NCBI GenBank assembly: GCA_947170465.1
Contig: CAMVTS010000004.1
Span: 1-63,877, forward strand
Direction: 5' to 3'
From: an uncultured Clostridia bacterium
GTDB lineage: Bacteria; Bacillota; Clostridia; Oscillospirales; Acutalibacteraceae
Length of the DNA stretch: 63,877 nucleotides
Part shown: positions 41,743-49,615 of the stretch, piece after piece
Layout of the letters: each line of letters starts with the position of its first letter
Position numbering within the stretch: the stretch's first letter is position 1
Program-made: the position numbers and the translations under genes
The notes under the pieces: model-generated
Seen by the model: the letters and a program-made list of their open reading frames with translations, nothing else
Databases searched by the model: none
Told to the model about the DNA's origin: nothing

Positions 41743-42131
41743 ATCGTCGCCTCCTTAAAATTTTTGTGCGTTGGCTTGCCGCTTGGGTTATATGGCAAAC
41801 CCCCGGCACGTGCGTCGCGCTGCGTGCGTGTTTAGGAATCACAGCGCATTTTCGGCGGGCGTTTTGCGTTTTGTCAGATTGTTCCTTGGTTTTTTCTTTC
41901 AACACAGCCGGGTGTTTCGCCACCCTCCATGAAAAAACCCGATTCACTATTCAGTTAATCGGGAACATCTGAACGCAGTTTGAGCATAGCTGCGGCAAAG
42001 CAACCCCATTGCCGCGTCAATCCTCATCTTTCATTGTCTCGCCCGGTTTAAAATCGGACATACTCCACGGAAAAACCGGCTTTTTCAGCCGCAACCTCCC
42101 GCTTCATCGCATATCATTGTGCAGTCACGCA
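41743..42131 (-). promoter_or_regulatory. Long structured 5' leader of the S10 operon
   Basis: About 390 nt from the predicted start site to rpsJ. Reading on the minus strand it contains a GGCT-GAAA-AGCC stem-loop, a 7-bp hairpin GCGGCAA/TTGCCGC (plus-strand 41992-42015), then an intrinsic terminator at 41932-41963, and about 190 nt more to rpsJ. A 14-codon frame (MSDFKPGETMKDED) is present but has poor spacing to GGAG. I do not recognise a named leader RNA. Confidence 0.55.
41932..41963 (-). terminator. Internal terminator (attenuator candidate) in the S10 leader
   Basis: On the minus strand CCCGATT, 12-nt loop, AATCGGG, then six T. It lies about 170 nt downstream of the promoter and about 190 nt before rpsJ, so transcripts must read through it to express the ribosomal genes. 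Confidence 0.65.
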
Positions 42132-42137
42132 AGTATG

Positions 42138-42166
42138 ATTATACCCTATCCATGCCGTTTTTGCAA
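42138..42166 (-). promoter_or_regulatory. Main promoter of the S10-spc-alpha supercluster
   Basis: On the minus strand TTGCAA, 17 nt, then TATAAT. It is the only strong promoter found upstream of rpsJ, directed at the ribosomal genes. Confidence 0.85.
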
Positions 42167-42247
42167 GCTTTTCGCGAAATCTTCCGGATTTTTTGCGGAT
42201 AGAACTTTTACAAACAGACGCGATAATTTTTGGTGAATTTGCCAGTA

Positions 42248-42294
42248 TTGTCAAATTGGTTAATTCGTCTTATACTATATTACATAATAGTATA
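42248..42294 (+). promoter_or_regulatory. Promoter of the corrinoid adenosyltransferase gene with overlapping inverted repeat
   Basis: TTGTCA, 17 nt, then TATACT (42271-42276). The -10 lies within a perfect inverted repeat TATACTAT-N8-ATAGTATA (42271-42294), a plausible repressor site. No cobalamin riboswitch fits in the roughly 35-nt leader. Confidence 0.65.
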
Positions 42295-42314
42295 CCGTTG
42301 TTGGGGGGATTTTG

Positions 42315-42830
42315 ATGATTCATACGTATTATGGTGACGGCAAGGGTAAAACCACCGCCGCTGTCGGGCTGGCGCTGCGCGCTGCCGGCAACAAAATGCG
42401 CGTCATGTTTGTACAGTTTCTCAAAACTGAGTTCTCCGGCGAGCGCAACGCGCTGCACACCTTTGAGAACATCACCCTCACCGAAAATCCGCTGGAAATG
42501 AAGTTCACCTTTGAGATGGACGAGCACGAGCGCCAGCAGGCGAGCGTGATTTTCCGCGGCATGTTTGGCCGCGGCGTGTCGCTGACGCTTTCGGAGCGCT
42601 ACGACATGATTGTGCTTGACGAGGTGTTTGACGTGATAAACGCCGGTCTGCTCAGCGAGTCCGAGGTCTTTGAGTTCATTCGCAACGCGCCGGCAAACAT
42701 CGAGATTGTCATGACCGGACATATACCGCCGCAGCGGTTTATTGAAGCGTCGGACTATGTGACCGAGTTCCGGAAAATCAAGCACCCCTACGACCGCGGC
42801 GTTACCGGCAGAATCGGAATTGAGTTCTGA
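42315..42830 (+). CDS. cobO: ATP:corrinoid adenosyltransferase (CobO/BtuR type)
   Basis: Adds the adenosyl group to cob(I)alamin. 171 residues. P-loop GDGKGKTTAAVGLALRA near 8, VQFLKTEFSGE near 33, DMIVLDEVFDVINAG near 97 (Walker B) and the C-terminal MTGHIPPQRFIEASDYVTEF. The ATG at 42315 follows GGGGGGA. The gene stands alone, with no other cobalamin genes in the window, as expected for a salvage enzyme. Confidence 0.88.
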   Translation: MIHTYYGDGKGKTTAAVGLALRAAGNKMRVMFVQFLKTEFSGERNALHTFENITLTENPLEMKFTFEMDEHERQQASVIFRGMFGRGVSLTLSERYDMIVLDEVFDVINAGLLSESEVFEFIRNAPANIEIVMTGHIPPQRFIEASDYVTEFRKIKHPYDRGVTGRIGIEF

Positions 42831-42837
42831 TAATAAA

Positions 42838-42880
42838 AGAGGTTGGTTCAAACCACTGGTTCGAGCCAACCTCTTTGTTT
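42838..42880. terminator. Bidirectional terminator between convergent genes
   Basis: A 9-bp stem AGAGGTTGG / CCAACCTCT with a 19-nt loop; TTTGTTTTG follows on the plus strand and TTTTATTA on the minus strand. It serves both cobO and the Lys/Ala-rich gene. Confidence 0.8.
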
Positions 42881-42896
42881 TGCGGTTATCTATCAA

Positions 42897-43265
42897 TCAG
42901 CAGAAGAATACGTCCATCTCGCCGGTCTCGCCGTCAGCTACGAAGTAAGCCTTGCTCTCTTCGGGCTTGAGGTATACAGCGATGTCCGCAGCGTCCTTGC
43001 CGATGGTTGCCTTGATGTTGTTGACAACCTCTTCAACAGGAACCTGTACGCCGCCGAATTCTACAAAAAAGTTCACCTTGGTCTCAGCCTTGGCAGGCTT
43101 CTTGGGAGCGGTCTTTTTGGGAGCGGCCTTCTTAGCGGGTGCTTTCTTGGCAGGAGCCTTTTCCTCGGTTGCCTTTGCAGCCTTCTTGGTCTCTTTCTCA
43201 GCAGCATTAACTGCCGTGGTAGTCTCTTTCTCTGCTGCTTCAGCAGCCTTCTTTGTTCTTGCCAT
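42897..43265 (-). CDS. Lys/Ala-rich protein with C-terminal DUF6465-like domain
   Basis: 122 residues. The first ~60 are almost only Ala, Lys, Glu, Thr and Pro, with AKKAP and PKKT words like histone H1 tails. The C-terminal half (VNFFVEFGGVQVPVEEVVNN, then YLKPEESKAYFV) is a small conserved domain seen in Clostridia. The basic tail could bind nucleic acid or anionic polymers; this is inference. Own promoter at 43333-43360. Confidence 0.65.
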   Translation of the reverse strand: MARTKKAAEAAEKETTTAVNAAEKETKKAAKATEEKAPAKKAPAKKAAPKKTAPKKPAKAETKVNFFVEFGGVQVPVEEVVNNIKATIGKDAADIAVYLKPEESKAYFVADGETGEMDVFFC

Positions 43266-43332
43266 TTGAGTTTCCTTCTTTCAATTGAATTTGTATTCTG
43301 ATAATATTGTAAACATTTTTATCATTGATACT

Positions 43333-43360
43333 ATTATACAACCAAAAATTATTTTGTCAA
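43333..43360 (-). promoter_or_regulatory. Strong promoter of the Lys/Ala-rich protein gene
   Basis: On the minus strand TTGACA, 16 nt, then TATAAT, about 67 nt before the ATG. Near-consensus boxes suggest high expression. Confidence 0.8.
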
Positions 43361-43514
43361 TAAATACAAATTACTTTTGGCGGTTAGTACATATTTCGAG
43401 AAATTTTGTTTTTCTGATAGGCAATTTTTACAAGGTTAAAGCGGATATTTTGTCGATAATAGCGTCTTGACAGCGTTTTCTCCGATATTTTCTAAGAAAA
43501 ATAACCCCTGCATA

Positions 43515-43543
43515 TTGCACAAACAACGCGCTTGTGTTAAAAT
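43515..43543 (+). promoter_or_regulatory. Promoter of the AEC transporter gene
   Basis: TTGCAC, 17 nt, then TAAAAT, about 30 nt before the TTG start. The rest of the 43266-43573 gap is AT-rich and holds nothing else recognised. Confidence 0.7.
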
Positions 43544-43573
43544 TGTTATAGATTTAACAATGGAGGGTTCCCT

Positions 43574-44503
43574 TTGTTTCTGGACAATTTTTTGACTATC
43601 GGCCAGCAGGTGCTTGTCCTGTTTATTCTGATAGCCGTCGGCTTTGTCTGCGGCAAAAAGGGCGTGATTACCAAACACGCCTCCAAGGTGATGACGGATA
43701 TTGTGTTGTATGCCGTCACGCCCTGCGTCATGATCTCGGCGTTCCAGCGTGATTTCTCCATGGAAATGCTCGGTCAGGTCGGCGTTGCGGCGCTTACCGC
43801 CGCTGTGATACTCGGCGTTTCGATTGTGTTGTGCCGACTGGTATTCCGCGGCAGGGACGTCAGCCGCAGAAAGGTGCTGCAGTTCGCCGTGATTTTCTCC
43901 AACTGCGGCTTTATGTCGCTGCCGCTGCAGAAGCAGCTGCTCGGCGACGACGGATGGTTCTTCGGCTCCATCTTCGTCGCGGTGTTCAATATTATTGTAT
44001 GGACCTACGGTCTGGTTGATATGAGCGGCGACAAAAAGCAGCTTTCCATAAAGAAAATCGCTCTCAATCCGGGCATTATCGGCGCGGTCGCAGCCGTTAT
44101 CCTCTTTATACTGCCGTTCCAGCTGCCGCCGGTCATTGCGCAGCCAATTACCCATCTCTCCAACCTCAACACGCCGGTTCCCATGCTGATAATCGGCTAT
44201 TATCTCTCGAAAGCGGATTTCCGCAAGGCGTTCACCGACAAGGGCGCCTACCTTGCAAGCCTCTTCCGCCTGATAATCATTCCGTTTGCCGCCGCCTTCG
44301 CGATGCTGGCGCTGCGTATGGACAAAACGATGATTATTGCCTTTACCATCGCCTGTTCCGCGCCGACCGCCGCAACGACCACCATGTTTGCCGCTAAATT
44401 CAACCGCGACGTGGAACTATCCGTCAGCGTTGTCACGCTCACCACGGTGCTTTCGCTGATTACCATGCCGCTGATTGTATCCGTTATCTGGAGTATCGCA
44501 TAG
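43574..44503 (+). CDS. AEC family transporter (auxin efflux carrier fold)
   Basis: 309 residues with about ten membrane helices in two inverted halves. VLFILIAVGFVCGKKGVIT near 15, the broken-helix segment LYAVTPCVMISAF near 44, and a C-terminal ACSAPTAATTTMFAAKF near 255 are typical. These transporters export or take up carboxylates and amino acids; the substrate is unknown. The start is TTG, 6 nt after GGAGGG. The WYL regulator begins 11 nt after the stop and probably shares the transcript. Confidence 0.85.
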   Translation: MFLDNFLTIGQQVLVLFILIAVGFVCGKKGVITKHASKVMTDIVLYAVTPCVMISAFQRDFSMEMLGQVGVAALTAAVILGVSIVLCRLVFRGRDVSRRKVLQFAVIFSNCGFMSLPLQKQLLGDDGWFFGSIFVAVFNIIVWTYGLVDMSGDKKQLSIKKIALNPGIIGAVAAVILFILPFQLPPVIAQPITHLSNLNTPVPMLIIGYYLSKADFRKAFTDKGAYLASLFRLIIIPFAAAFAMLALRMDKTMIIAFTIACSAPTAATTTMFAAKFNRDVELSVSVVTLTTVLSLITMPLIVSVIWSIA

Positions 44504-44514
44504 AGGAGGCGTTT

Positions 44515-45516
44515 ATGCCAAAGAGTTTTAACCAAAAACAAAAGCTGCTCTGTCTGCAGAAAATCCTGCTTGAGAAAACCGACGAGGAACACGCGCTGAC
44601 CATGGGAGAGCTGATTGAGGAACTGAAAGACTACGGTATTCAGGCGAGCCGCAAAAGCGTCTATGACGACATGGAGGTTTTGCAGAATTTCGGACTGGAT
44701 ATCTGCCGGATTCGCAGCCATACAACGCGGTACTACATCGGAAACCGTGACTTTCAGGTTCCGGAGCTGAAGCTGCTGGTGGACGCGATTCAGAGCTCCA
44801 AATTCATTACGCAGAAAAAGAGCCGGGAGCTTATTGCCAAGCTGGAGCACCTCGTCAGCGAGCACGAAGGCAAACAGCTGCAGCGGCAGGTCACCATCAC
44901 GAACCGCGTCAAGACCGTCAACGAGCGTATCTATTATAATGTAGACCGGCTGCACAGCGCGATTTCCGCGAACAGGCAGATTTCTTTCACGTACTTTCGC
45001 TGGGAGGTCGACTTTGACAGTCCTCAGCACTTCCGTAAGGTCGCCCGAAAGAACGGTGCGCCCTATACCGTTTCGCCGTGGGCGCTGTGCTGGGAGGACG
45101 AAAATTATTATCTGATTGCCTACGACAGCGAAGCCGGCATTGTCAAGCACTACCGCGTCGATAAGATGGAAAACATCGTGCAGACAGAAGCGAAACGCGA
45201 CGGAAGTGATACTTTTGAACAATTCAATCTCGCACACTATGCAAAATCTGTCTTTTCTATGTTTGGCGGCGAAGAAACTACCGTGCGTTTGCTGGTCAAG
45301 AACGAAGCGGTGGGCATTATTATAGACAGATTTGGGGGAGATGTTCATATTTCCAGACACTCAGCACAAGATTTTACCATAAATGTTCCGGTCGTCCTGA
45401 GCCCTCAGTTTTACGCATGGGTGTTCGGAATGGACGGAAAAATCCAAATTCTTGCTCCCGAATTGGCAATTCTTGGTTTCAAGAGCAAGATTCACATGTT
45501 TGATGACAAAAATTAA
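44515..45516 (+). CDS. WYL-domain transcriptional regulator
   Basis: 333 residues. An N-terminal winged helix (LQKILLEKTDEEHALTMGEL, RKSVYDDMEVLQNFG at about 12-62) is followed by the WYL sensing domain with PYTVSPWALCWEDENYYLIA near 183-202 and a WCX-like C-terminal extension. WYL proteins bind small ligands or nucleic acids through this domain. GAGGAGG precedes the ATG. Linkage to the AEC transporter suggests it controls that gene. Confidence 0.85.
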   Translation: MPKSFNQKQKLLCLQKILLEKTDEEHALTMGELIEELKDYGIQASRKSVYDDMEVLQNFGLDICRIRSHTTRYYIGNRDFQVPELKLLVDAIQSSKFITQKKSRELIAKLEHLVSEHEGKQLQRQVTITNRVKTVNERIYYNVDRLHSAISANRQISFTYFRWEVDFDSPQHFRKVARKNGAPYTVSPWALCWEDENYYLIAYDSEAGIVKHYRVDKMENIVQTEAKRDGSDTFEQFNLAHYAKSVFSMFGGEETTVRLLVKNEAVGIIIDRFGGDVHISRHSAQDFTINVPVVLSPQFYAWVFGMDGKIQILAPELAILGFKSKIHMFDDKN

Positions 45517-45565
45517 GTCATTATTTTGTTTTTTGTGTCAATTTACCTTTTTTAGCAATAAATCA

Positions 45566-45594
45566 TTGACAAATATCGACCATTTTGATAGAAT
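45566..45594 (+). promoter_or_regulatory. Promoter of the AraC-type regulator
   Basis: TTGACA, 17 nt, then TAGAAT, about 63 nt before the ATG at 45658. Confidence 0.75.
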
Positions 45595-45657
45595 AATTAT
45601 AGAATAGGATAAGTCTATTCCGCAAGTACTCAGAGTAAAATTTTTGGGGGATTCTTT

Positions 45658-46500
45658 ATGAGTATTGAGCTTTTGAACGCTACATCTGCGTCCAATTCCG
45701 CCTTCAGAGTAGTCTGCGGAGAAATGACTTGGAATGACAAAAGCGTTTCTCACACAGAGGCTCTGTTCGGGCACGTACGTTCCGGCAACGCCACCTTTGA
45801 GAATGGCGATGGCGGACATCATCTGCAATCGGGAGATATCTATTTTGTATCGCCCAACACAAAGTATCGGCTGACCGGCACGGAGAATACGAAAATTGAT
45901 GTTGTCACCATTAACTTTTCTAATCCTGCCGCCGTCACACAGGACTATCTGCCGCAGTCTATTATCCGCGCTCTGATAAACGGCAACTGCACCAGCTTTG
46001 CCCATATCTCTACGCGCGACTCCTCTCACCCGGTGCTCCTGGACTGCATTACCACCGCTACGCGCGCTGAAACAGATAAGTCTGACTTCTTTCAGCTGTT
46101 GGTTTACGGCAAGATGTATCAGGCTTTCTACGAGCTGTTCTCTAACAATTACGTCAGAATCGTTGACGTCGAGAGCAAGAGTAAAAAATACCGTGCATTA
46201 ATGCGTGTCACCAACTACATTGACGAGCACTATATTGACGGGCTCTCGCTGGATGAGGTTGCCGTATCTACCGGCATCAGCCGCTACTACGTTTCTCATC
46301 TGTTCAAGGAACTGATGAACACCACTTTCGTAGGCTATGTCAACGAGCTGCGGCTTAACCGCGCCGCGATGCTGCTGGTCACGACCGACAGCCCGATTAT
46401 TGAAATCGCCGCTATGTCCGGCTTCAATAATCTCTCTAACTTCAACCGCGCGTTCAAGCTGCACTTCAACAAGACGCCTTCTGCCTACCGCAAAGCTTAA
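45658..46500 (+). CDS. AraC family transcriptional regulator
   Basis: 280 residues. N-terminal cupin-like sensing domain (about 1-130; HLQSGDIYFVSPNTKYRLTG near 57) and a C-terminal double helix-turn-helix (LSLDEVAVSTGISRYYVSHL near 200; IIEIAAMSGFNNLSNFNRAF near 247) ending PSAYRKA. No target gene adjoins it clearly; the next gene downstream has its own promoter. The cupin suggests a sugar or small-molecule ligand. Confidence 0.85.
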   Translation: MSIELLNATSASNSAFRVVCGEMTWNDKSVSHTEALFGHVRSGNATFENGDGGHHLQSGDIYFVSPNTKYRLTGTENTKIDVVTINFSNPAAVTQDYLPQSIIRALINGNCTSFAHISTRDSSHPVLLDCITTATRAETDKSDFFQLLVYGKMYQAFYELFSNNYVRIVDVESKSKKYRALMRVTNYIDEHYIDGLSLDEVAVSTGISRYYVSHLFKELMNTTFVGYVNELRLNRAAMLLVTTDSPIIEIAAMSGFNNLSNFNRAFKLHFNKTPSAYRKA

Positions 46501-46508
46501 CCCTGCAG

Positions 46509-46534
46509 GCTTCGCTCTCTGAGCGGAGCCTTTT
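46509..46534 (+). terminator. Terminator of the AraC-type gene
   Basis: GGCTTCGCT, CTCTG, AGCGGAGCC (8 of 9 paired), then TTTTCT, 8 nt past the stop. Confidence 0.75.
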
Positions 46535-46588
46535 CTATGCTGAACAATTTTTTTGTGTATAAAAACGATGATTCAGCACTTATTAACA

Positions 46589-46617
46589 CTTGTAATTCGG
46601 TTACATTTGTGTTATAA
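46589..46617 (+). promoter_or_regulatory. Promoter of the SleB-like gene
   Basis: TTGTAA, 17 nt, then TATAAT, about 33 nt before the ATG at 46650. Confidence 0.8.
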
Positions 46618-46649
46618 TATTGATATATGTGTAACACAAAGGTGACCCC

Positions 46650-47471
46650 ATGATTAAAATGAACGAACTCAACCAATTCCTGGCACGTCACAAACGCTCC
46701 GTGCTCCTGATTTCCACCCTTGTTCTGGTGGTGGTGCTGGTAGTCAATCTTGTTGTGACCAACAGCGTGCTCAACGCCGGCGAACAGGACGCCGAGGCAG
46801 TGTCCGTCTCGAATATCAATCCGAAATATAATGAACTGATGAAAAAGGGCGCAGTTGCGCTTTCGGAGGGCAGCACCGCCAATACCATCGCGAGCACTGC
46901 CGAGAAAAAGGAAGAAAAGAAAGCTACTTCCGCACCGGCGGCTACTACCGCGCCGTCAACCACCCAGCCGTCTTCTGCTCTTACCGACGAAAACGTGCCG
47001 TTTGCCACAGCGGTTCCGGCGGCTTCTCCGGCGGACTATCAGTCTCAGTGGAACCAGGGATTTCTGATCGCGATTGACAATCCGGATCCCAGCTACGGCT
47101 GTCCGCATATTTCCCTGACCGACGACGACCGCGATTTGCTCGAGCGTCTATGCATGGGCGAGTTCGGCTCCGGCGGCTTTATCGGCGCTGCGCTGATTGC
47201 CCAGTCCGTCAAGGACGCGATGTGCTTTGACGGCTACGCGACTGTCGCTGACGTTATCCAGTATTGCCGCTACGACGGCAGCACCGATATCGGCACCAAC
47301 GACGCCTGCCGGCAGGCGGTTCGCTATGTGTTTGACGACAACTGCGACGCGGTTCAGCACCGCATCATGTATATGTACAACCCCTATATGGTAAAAAGTG
47401 CCTTCCACGAGAGCCAGAATTTCATTCTCAGCTATCAGGGTGTGCGCTTCTTTGACCGCTGGGGGTATTAA
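46650..47471 (+). CDS. Membrane-anchored SleB/CwlJ-like cell wall hydrolase
   Basis: 273 residues: a membrane anchor at about 17-38, a Lys/Ala/Thr/Pro-rich spacer to about 125, and a C-terminal domain from about 152. There DRDLLERLCMGEFGSGGFIG carries a candidate catalytic Glu, and the late YMYNPYMV ... FFDRW matches the Hydrolase_2 (SleB) pattern of YFYNP ... FF. If correct, it cleaves peptidoglycan outside the membrane, perhaps in spores. The match is weak by eye and the central motif is divergent. Confidence 0.55.
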   Translation: MIKMNELNQFLARHKRSVLLISTLVLVVVLVVNLVVTNSVLNAGEQDAEAVSVSNINPKYNELMKKGAVALSEGSTANTIASTAEKKEEKKATSAPAATTAPSTTQPSSALTDENVPFATAVPAASPADYQSQWNQGFLIAIDNPDPSYGCPHISLTDDDRDLLERLCMGEFGSGGFIGAALIAQSVKDAMCFDGYATVADVIQYCRYDGSTDIGTNDACRQAVRYVFDDNCDAVQHRIMYMYNPYMVKSAFHESQNFILSYQGVRFFDRWGY

Positions 47472-47481
47472 TACGTCTTTG

Positions 47482-47508
47482 AGGGTTTGGTCTGTCCAAA
47501 CCCTTTTT
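47482..47508 (+). terminator. Terminator just upstream of a lipoprotein gene
   Basis: AGGGTTTGG, TCTGT, CCAAACCCT (9-bp perfect stem, 5-nt loop), then TTTTTG. The ribosome site of the next gene begins 5 nt later, so any transcript for that gene started upstream must pass it. Confidence 0.8.
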
Positions 47509-47524
47509 GTTCAGGAGTGACACC

Positions 47525-48262
47525 ATGCGTATCTGCCGCTTTACTGCAAACGCTTTGTTATTACTGTTACTGGGAGGACTGCTGATGTTTGGATTCACCG
47601 GTTGCTTCGGCACGCGATACAAGGTAGATTATGATGGTCAAAAGGACAGTTATCATGGCGCGAAGGACAGCTACCGCGCCGGTCAGCAGGTTGAGCTTCA
47701 CTTTGATTTGATAGCAACCGACACGGACTATTCCTTTTATCTGGACGGCGAGCTGCTGAACGTTGGCTACAGCCACGATAAAGGGTTTGAAATCAGCTTC
47801 GTCATGCCCGAGCATGATGTGAAGCTCGAATGCCGCTGGAAGAACTCCATGGTATATGAACCGGAAAAAACCATGCTGGTTGATTATTACACCGCCATTG
47901 TCGGCACGGACGGGTATGACCATTCCCGTGAACTGGTTCTCAGCGAAACCAGTCCGGGAGAATATGTGATTGAGGTCTTTGATACCGCGCCTGACGGCAA
48001 GGAAACCTGCGTCACCTACACAGTGCCGGAGGAAGCAAAGACAAAGTGCTATGAGCTGATAAAGAAGTACCGCTTTGACAAATGGGAAACCATGGACGGC
48101 ACTGCGATTGACGGCGCTGTCACCACGCTCAAATACCGTAACGACAACAATAGCTACACCAGGGCAAGCACCGACAATATGCCGGAGGACGGTGAACGTC
48201 AGCTAAGCGCCGTGGGAAATGTTCTCAGCGCGTATCTGACAGAAGAAAACCGAATTGACTGA
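47525..48262 (+). CDS. Putative lipoprotein of unknown function
   Basis: 245 residues. A signal sequence (ANALLLLLLGGLLMFGFTGC) ends with a lipobox Cys near residue 27. The mature part starts with an Ig-like segment resembling Bacterial repeat domains (YRAGQQVELHFDLIATDTDY, FVMPEHDVKLECRW) and continues into an unrecognised region with a TMDGTAIDG motif. ATG 47525 follows AGGAGTG; the residues of the longer frame lie in the terminator. Confidence 0.6.
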   Translation: MRICRFTANALLLLLLGGLLMFGFTGCFGTRYKVDYDGQKDSYHGAKDSYRAGQQVELHFDLIATDTDYSFYLDGELLNVGYSHDKGFEISFVMPEHDVKLECRWKNSMVYEPEKTMLVDYYTAIVGTDGYDHSRELVLSETSPGEYVIEVFDTAPDGKETCVTYTVPEEAKTKCYELIKKYRFDKWETMDGTAIDGAVTTLKYRNDNNSYTRASTDNMPEDGERQLSAVGNVLSAYLTEENRID

Positions 48263-48264
48263 GA

Positions 48265-48294
48265 AAAGCGCTCCCGGAAGTTCGGGAGCGCTTT
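48265..48294. terminator. Bidirectional terminator
   Basis: A perfect 12-bp stem AAAGCGCTCCCG / CGGGAGCGCTTT with a 6-nt loop. The minus strand continues TTTTCTC, the plus strand only GTTGTAT. It separates the lipoprotein gene from the convergent radical SAM operon. Confidence 0.8.
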
Positions 48295-48300
48295 GTTGTA

Positions 48301-49326
48301 TCATGAATTTGCAAACGCGCACAGACAGTTTTCGTAAAGTCTGCCTGTGGTGAAAAAATTATAGGAACGGCAGCCACCGGCGCAAATATCACCTTGCGGA
48401 CAGGTTTTGCACGCACCGGTCAGCATTTCAGGGGTAAAACGGCGGTTGTAAGCAAACGCCTCCGGAGCCGTCCAGATGTCGGCAAGCGAACGCTCGCGCA
48501 AATTGCCCTCGACAAACCGCTCGTCGTACATGGACTCACAGCCGCGCACGTTGCCGACGCTGTCGATTCCGAGCGTTGTCAGACCGGCGGAACAGCCCTC
48601 AAAATATGCGCCGGACACACCGCGAATGCTGCCCTCCTCGGACGTAAAGTAGCCGATATTATCCGCAACGCCCACCGCAAACGGCGCTGACGGCGCGGTT
48701 TCAGCGACAAAACGGATGACCTCACGCGCGTTGAACAATACGGACAAGCCGTTGTCATCCGCGCTGCCCATCGGCGAGCACGCCTGAATCTGCCAGGCAA
48801 ACAGCGGAAGCTGCCGCAGTTCCCGATACAGCGCTGAAAGCAGCGGCGCGTTGTCAGCTCTCAGCGAAGTGATGACCGACACCGGAATCCCCGCAGCCGC
48901 CAGCACTTTCAGGGTTTCAATCGCGCGGTCATAGCTTCCCTTCCGGCGGTAAGCGTCGTGCACCGCACGCACGCCGTCAATGGATACCGCCACCGATTCC
49001 ACGTTCACTCGCTTCAGCTCGCTGATAACAGCAGGCGACATCCGGAAACCGTTGGTAATGATACAGGCTTTCACGCCGCGCGAGGTCAGCGCATCGACAA
49101 TCTCCGCCCAGTCAGGGCGCATGAACACCTCGCCGCCGATGACGGACACCCGCCGGCAGCCCATTTCGGCAAGCTGGCGCGCCACATCCAGACATTCGGC
49201 GGTCGTCAGCTCATTTTCACGCGCCTTTCCGCCGCGCGAACCGCAATAGGCACAGCGGAAGCAGCAGGCGAGCGTTATCTCCCATACGCAGCTTCTCAGC
49301 TGAAACGGAAAATCCCGACAGGTCAT
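48301..49326 (-). CDS. Radical SAM/SPASM-domain enzyme
   Basis: 341 residues. The radical SAM cluster motif CCFRCAYC (CxxxCxxC) is near residue 21, with VIGGEVFMRPDW near 60 as the SAM-binding strand and TNGFRMSP near 90. The C-terminal SPASM region has Cys residues in FEGCSAG near 240, GCESMYDE near 256, and CKTCPQGDICAGGC near 304, ending FFTTGRLYENCLCAF: enough for auxiliary 4Fe-4S clusters. SPASM enzymes mostly modify ribosomal peptides. ATG 49326 lies one base after the stop of the VYAGP protein gene, its likely substrate or partner. Confidence 0.88.
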   Translation of the reverse strand: MTCRDFPFQLRSCVWEITLACCFRCAYCGSRGGKARENELTTAECLDVARQLAEMGCRRVSVIGGEVFMRPDWAEIVDALTSRGVKACIITNGFRMSPAVISELKRVNVESVAVSIDGVRAVHDAYRRKGSYDRAIETLKVLAAAGIPVSVITSLRADNAPLLSALYRELRQLPLFAWQIQACSPMGSADDNGLSVLFNAREVIRFVAETAPSAPFAVGVADNIGYFTSEEGSIRGVSGAYFEGCSAGLTTLGIDSVGNVRGCESMYDERFVEGNLRERSLADIWTAPEAFAYNRRFTPEMLTGACKTCPQGDICAGGCRSYNFFTTGRLYENCLCAFANS

Positions 49327-49327
49327 C

Positions 49328-49603
49328 CTATTCGTCCCCGCGCGGAATGGAAGCGCCGCAGGATGGACAGAATTTGTATTCATCCCTGACAACTTCTCCG
49401 CATGACGCGCAATACTTGACCTGCATACCGGCAGGACGGGCATTGCTGCCGTTAAAAAACTCAGGACCGGCATACACGCACATCATCGGCTCCCGAACAG
49501 GCGGTCCGGCATACACACGCCCCATCGCTTCAGGCTCTCCCGCGGCACCTTTGCCGTCGTTCTTTCCTTTGTTCCATGGATAGTGTTTCTTTTTATCGCT
49601 CAT
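49328..49603 (-). CDS. Small VYAGP-repeat protein with C-terminal zinc ribbon (candidate radical SAM substrate)
   Basis: 91 residues. Basic, Gly-rich N-terminus; then two tandem words, GRVYAGPPVREP (about 28-39) and MCVYAGPEFFNG (about 41-52); then a C-terminal zinc ribbon with CASC and CPSC (65-68 and 79-82). AAGGAGGGAG precedes the ATG. It is immediately followed by the radical SAM/SPASM gene with a single-base gap. A repeated aromatic/Cys/Pro core beside a maturase is what a peptide precursor would look like, with the zinc ribbon as recognition part; this is inference. Confidence 0.55.
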   Translation of the reverse strand: MSDKKKHYPWNKGKNDGKGAAGEPEAMGRVYAGPPVREPMMCVYAGPEFFNGSNARPAGMQVKYCASCGEVVRDEYKFCPSCGASIPRGDE

Positions 49604-49615
49604 GCTTCTCCCTCC

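Noticed and set aside
41672..41947. 91-codon minus-strand frame in the S10 leader overlapping rpsJ
   Set aside because: It runs out of frame into rpsJ, is Lys/Arg/Ser-rich without motifs, and begins just after the leader terminator with poor homology to any ribosomal protein.
42131..42314. Cobalamin riboswitch upstream of cobO
   Set aside because: The distance from the -10 box to the ATG is about 38 nt, too short, and no B12-box sequence is present.
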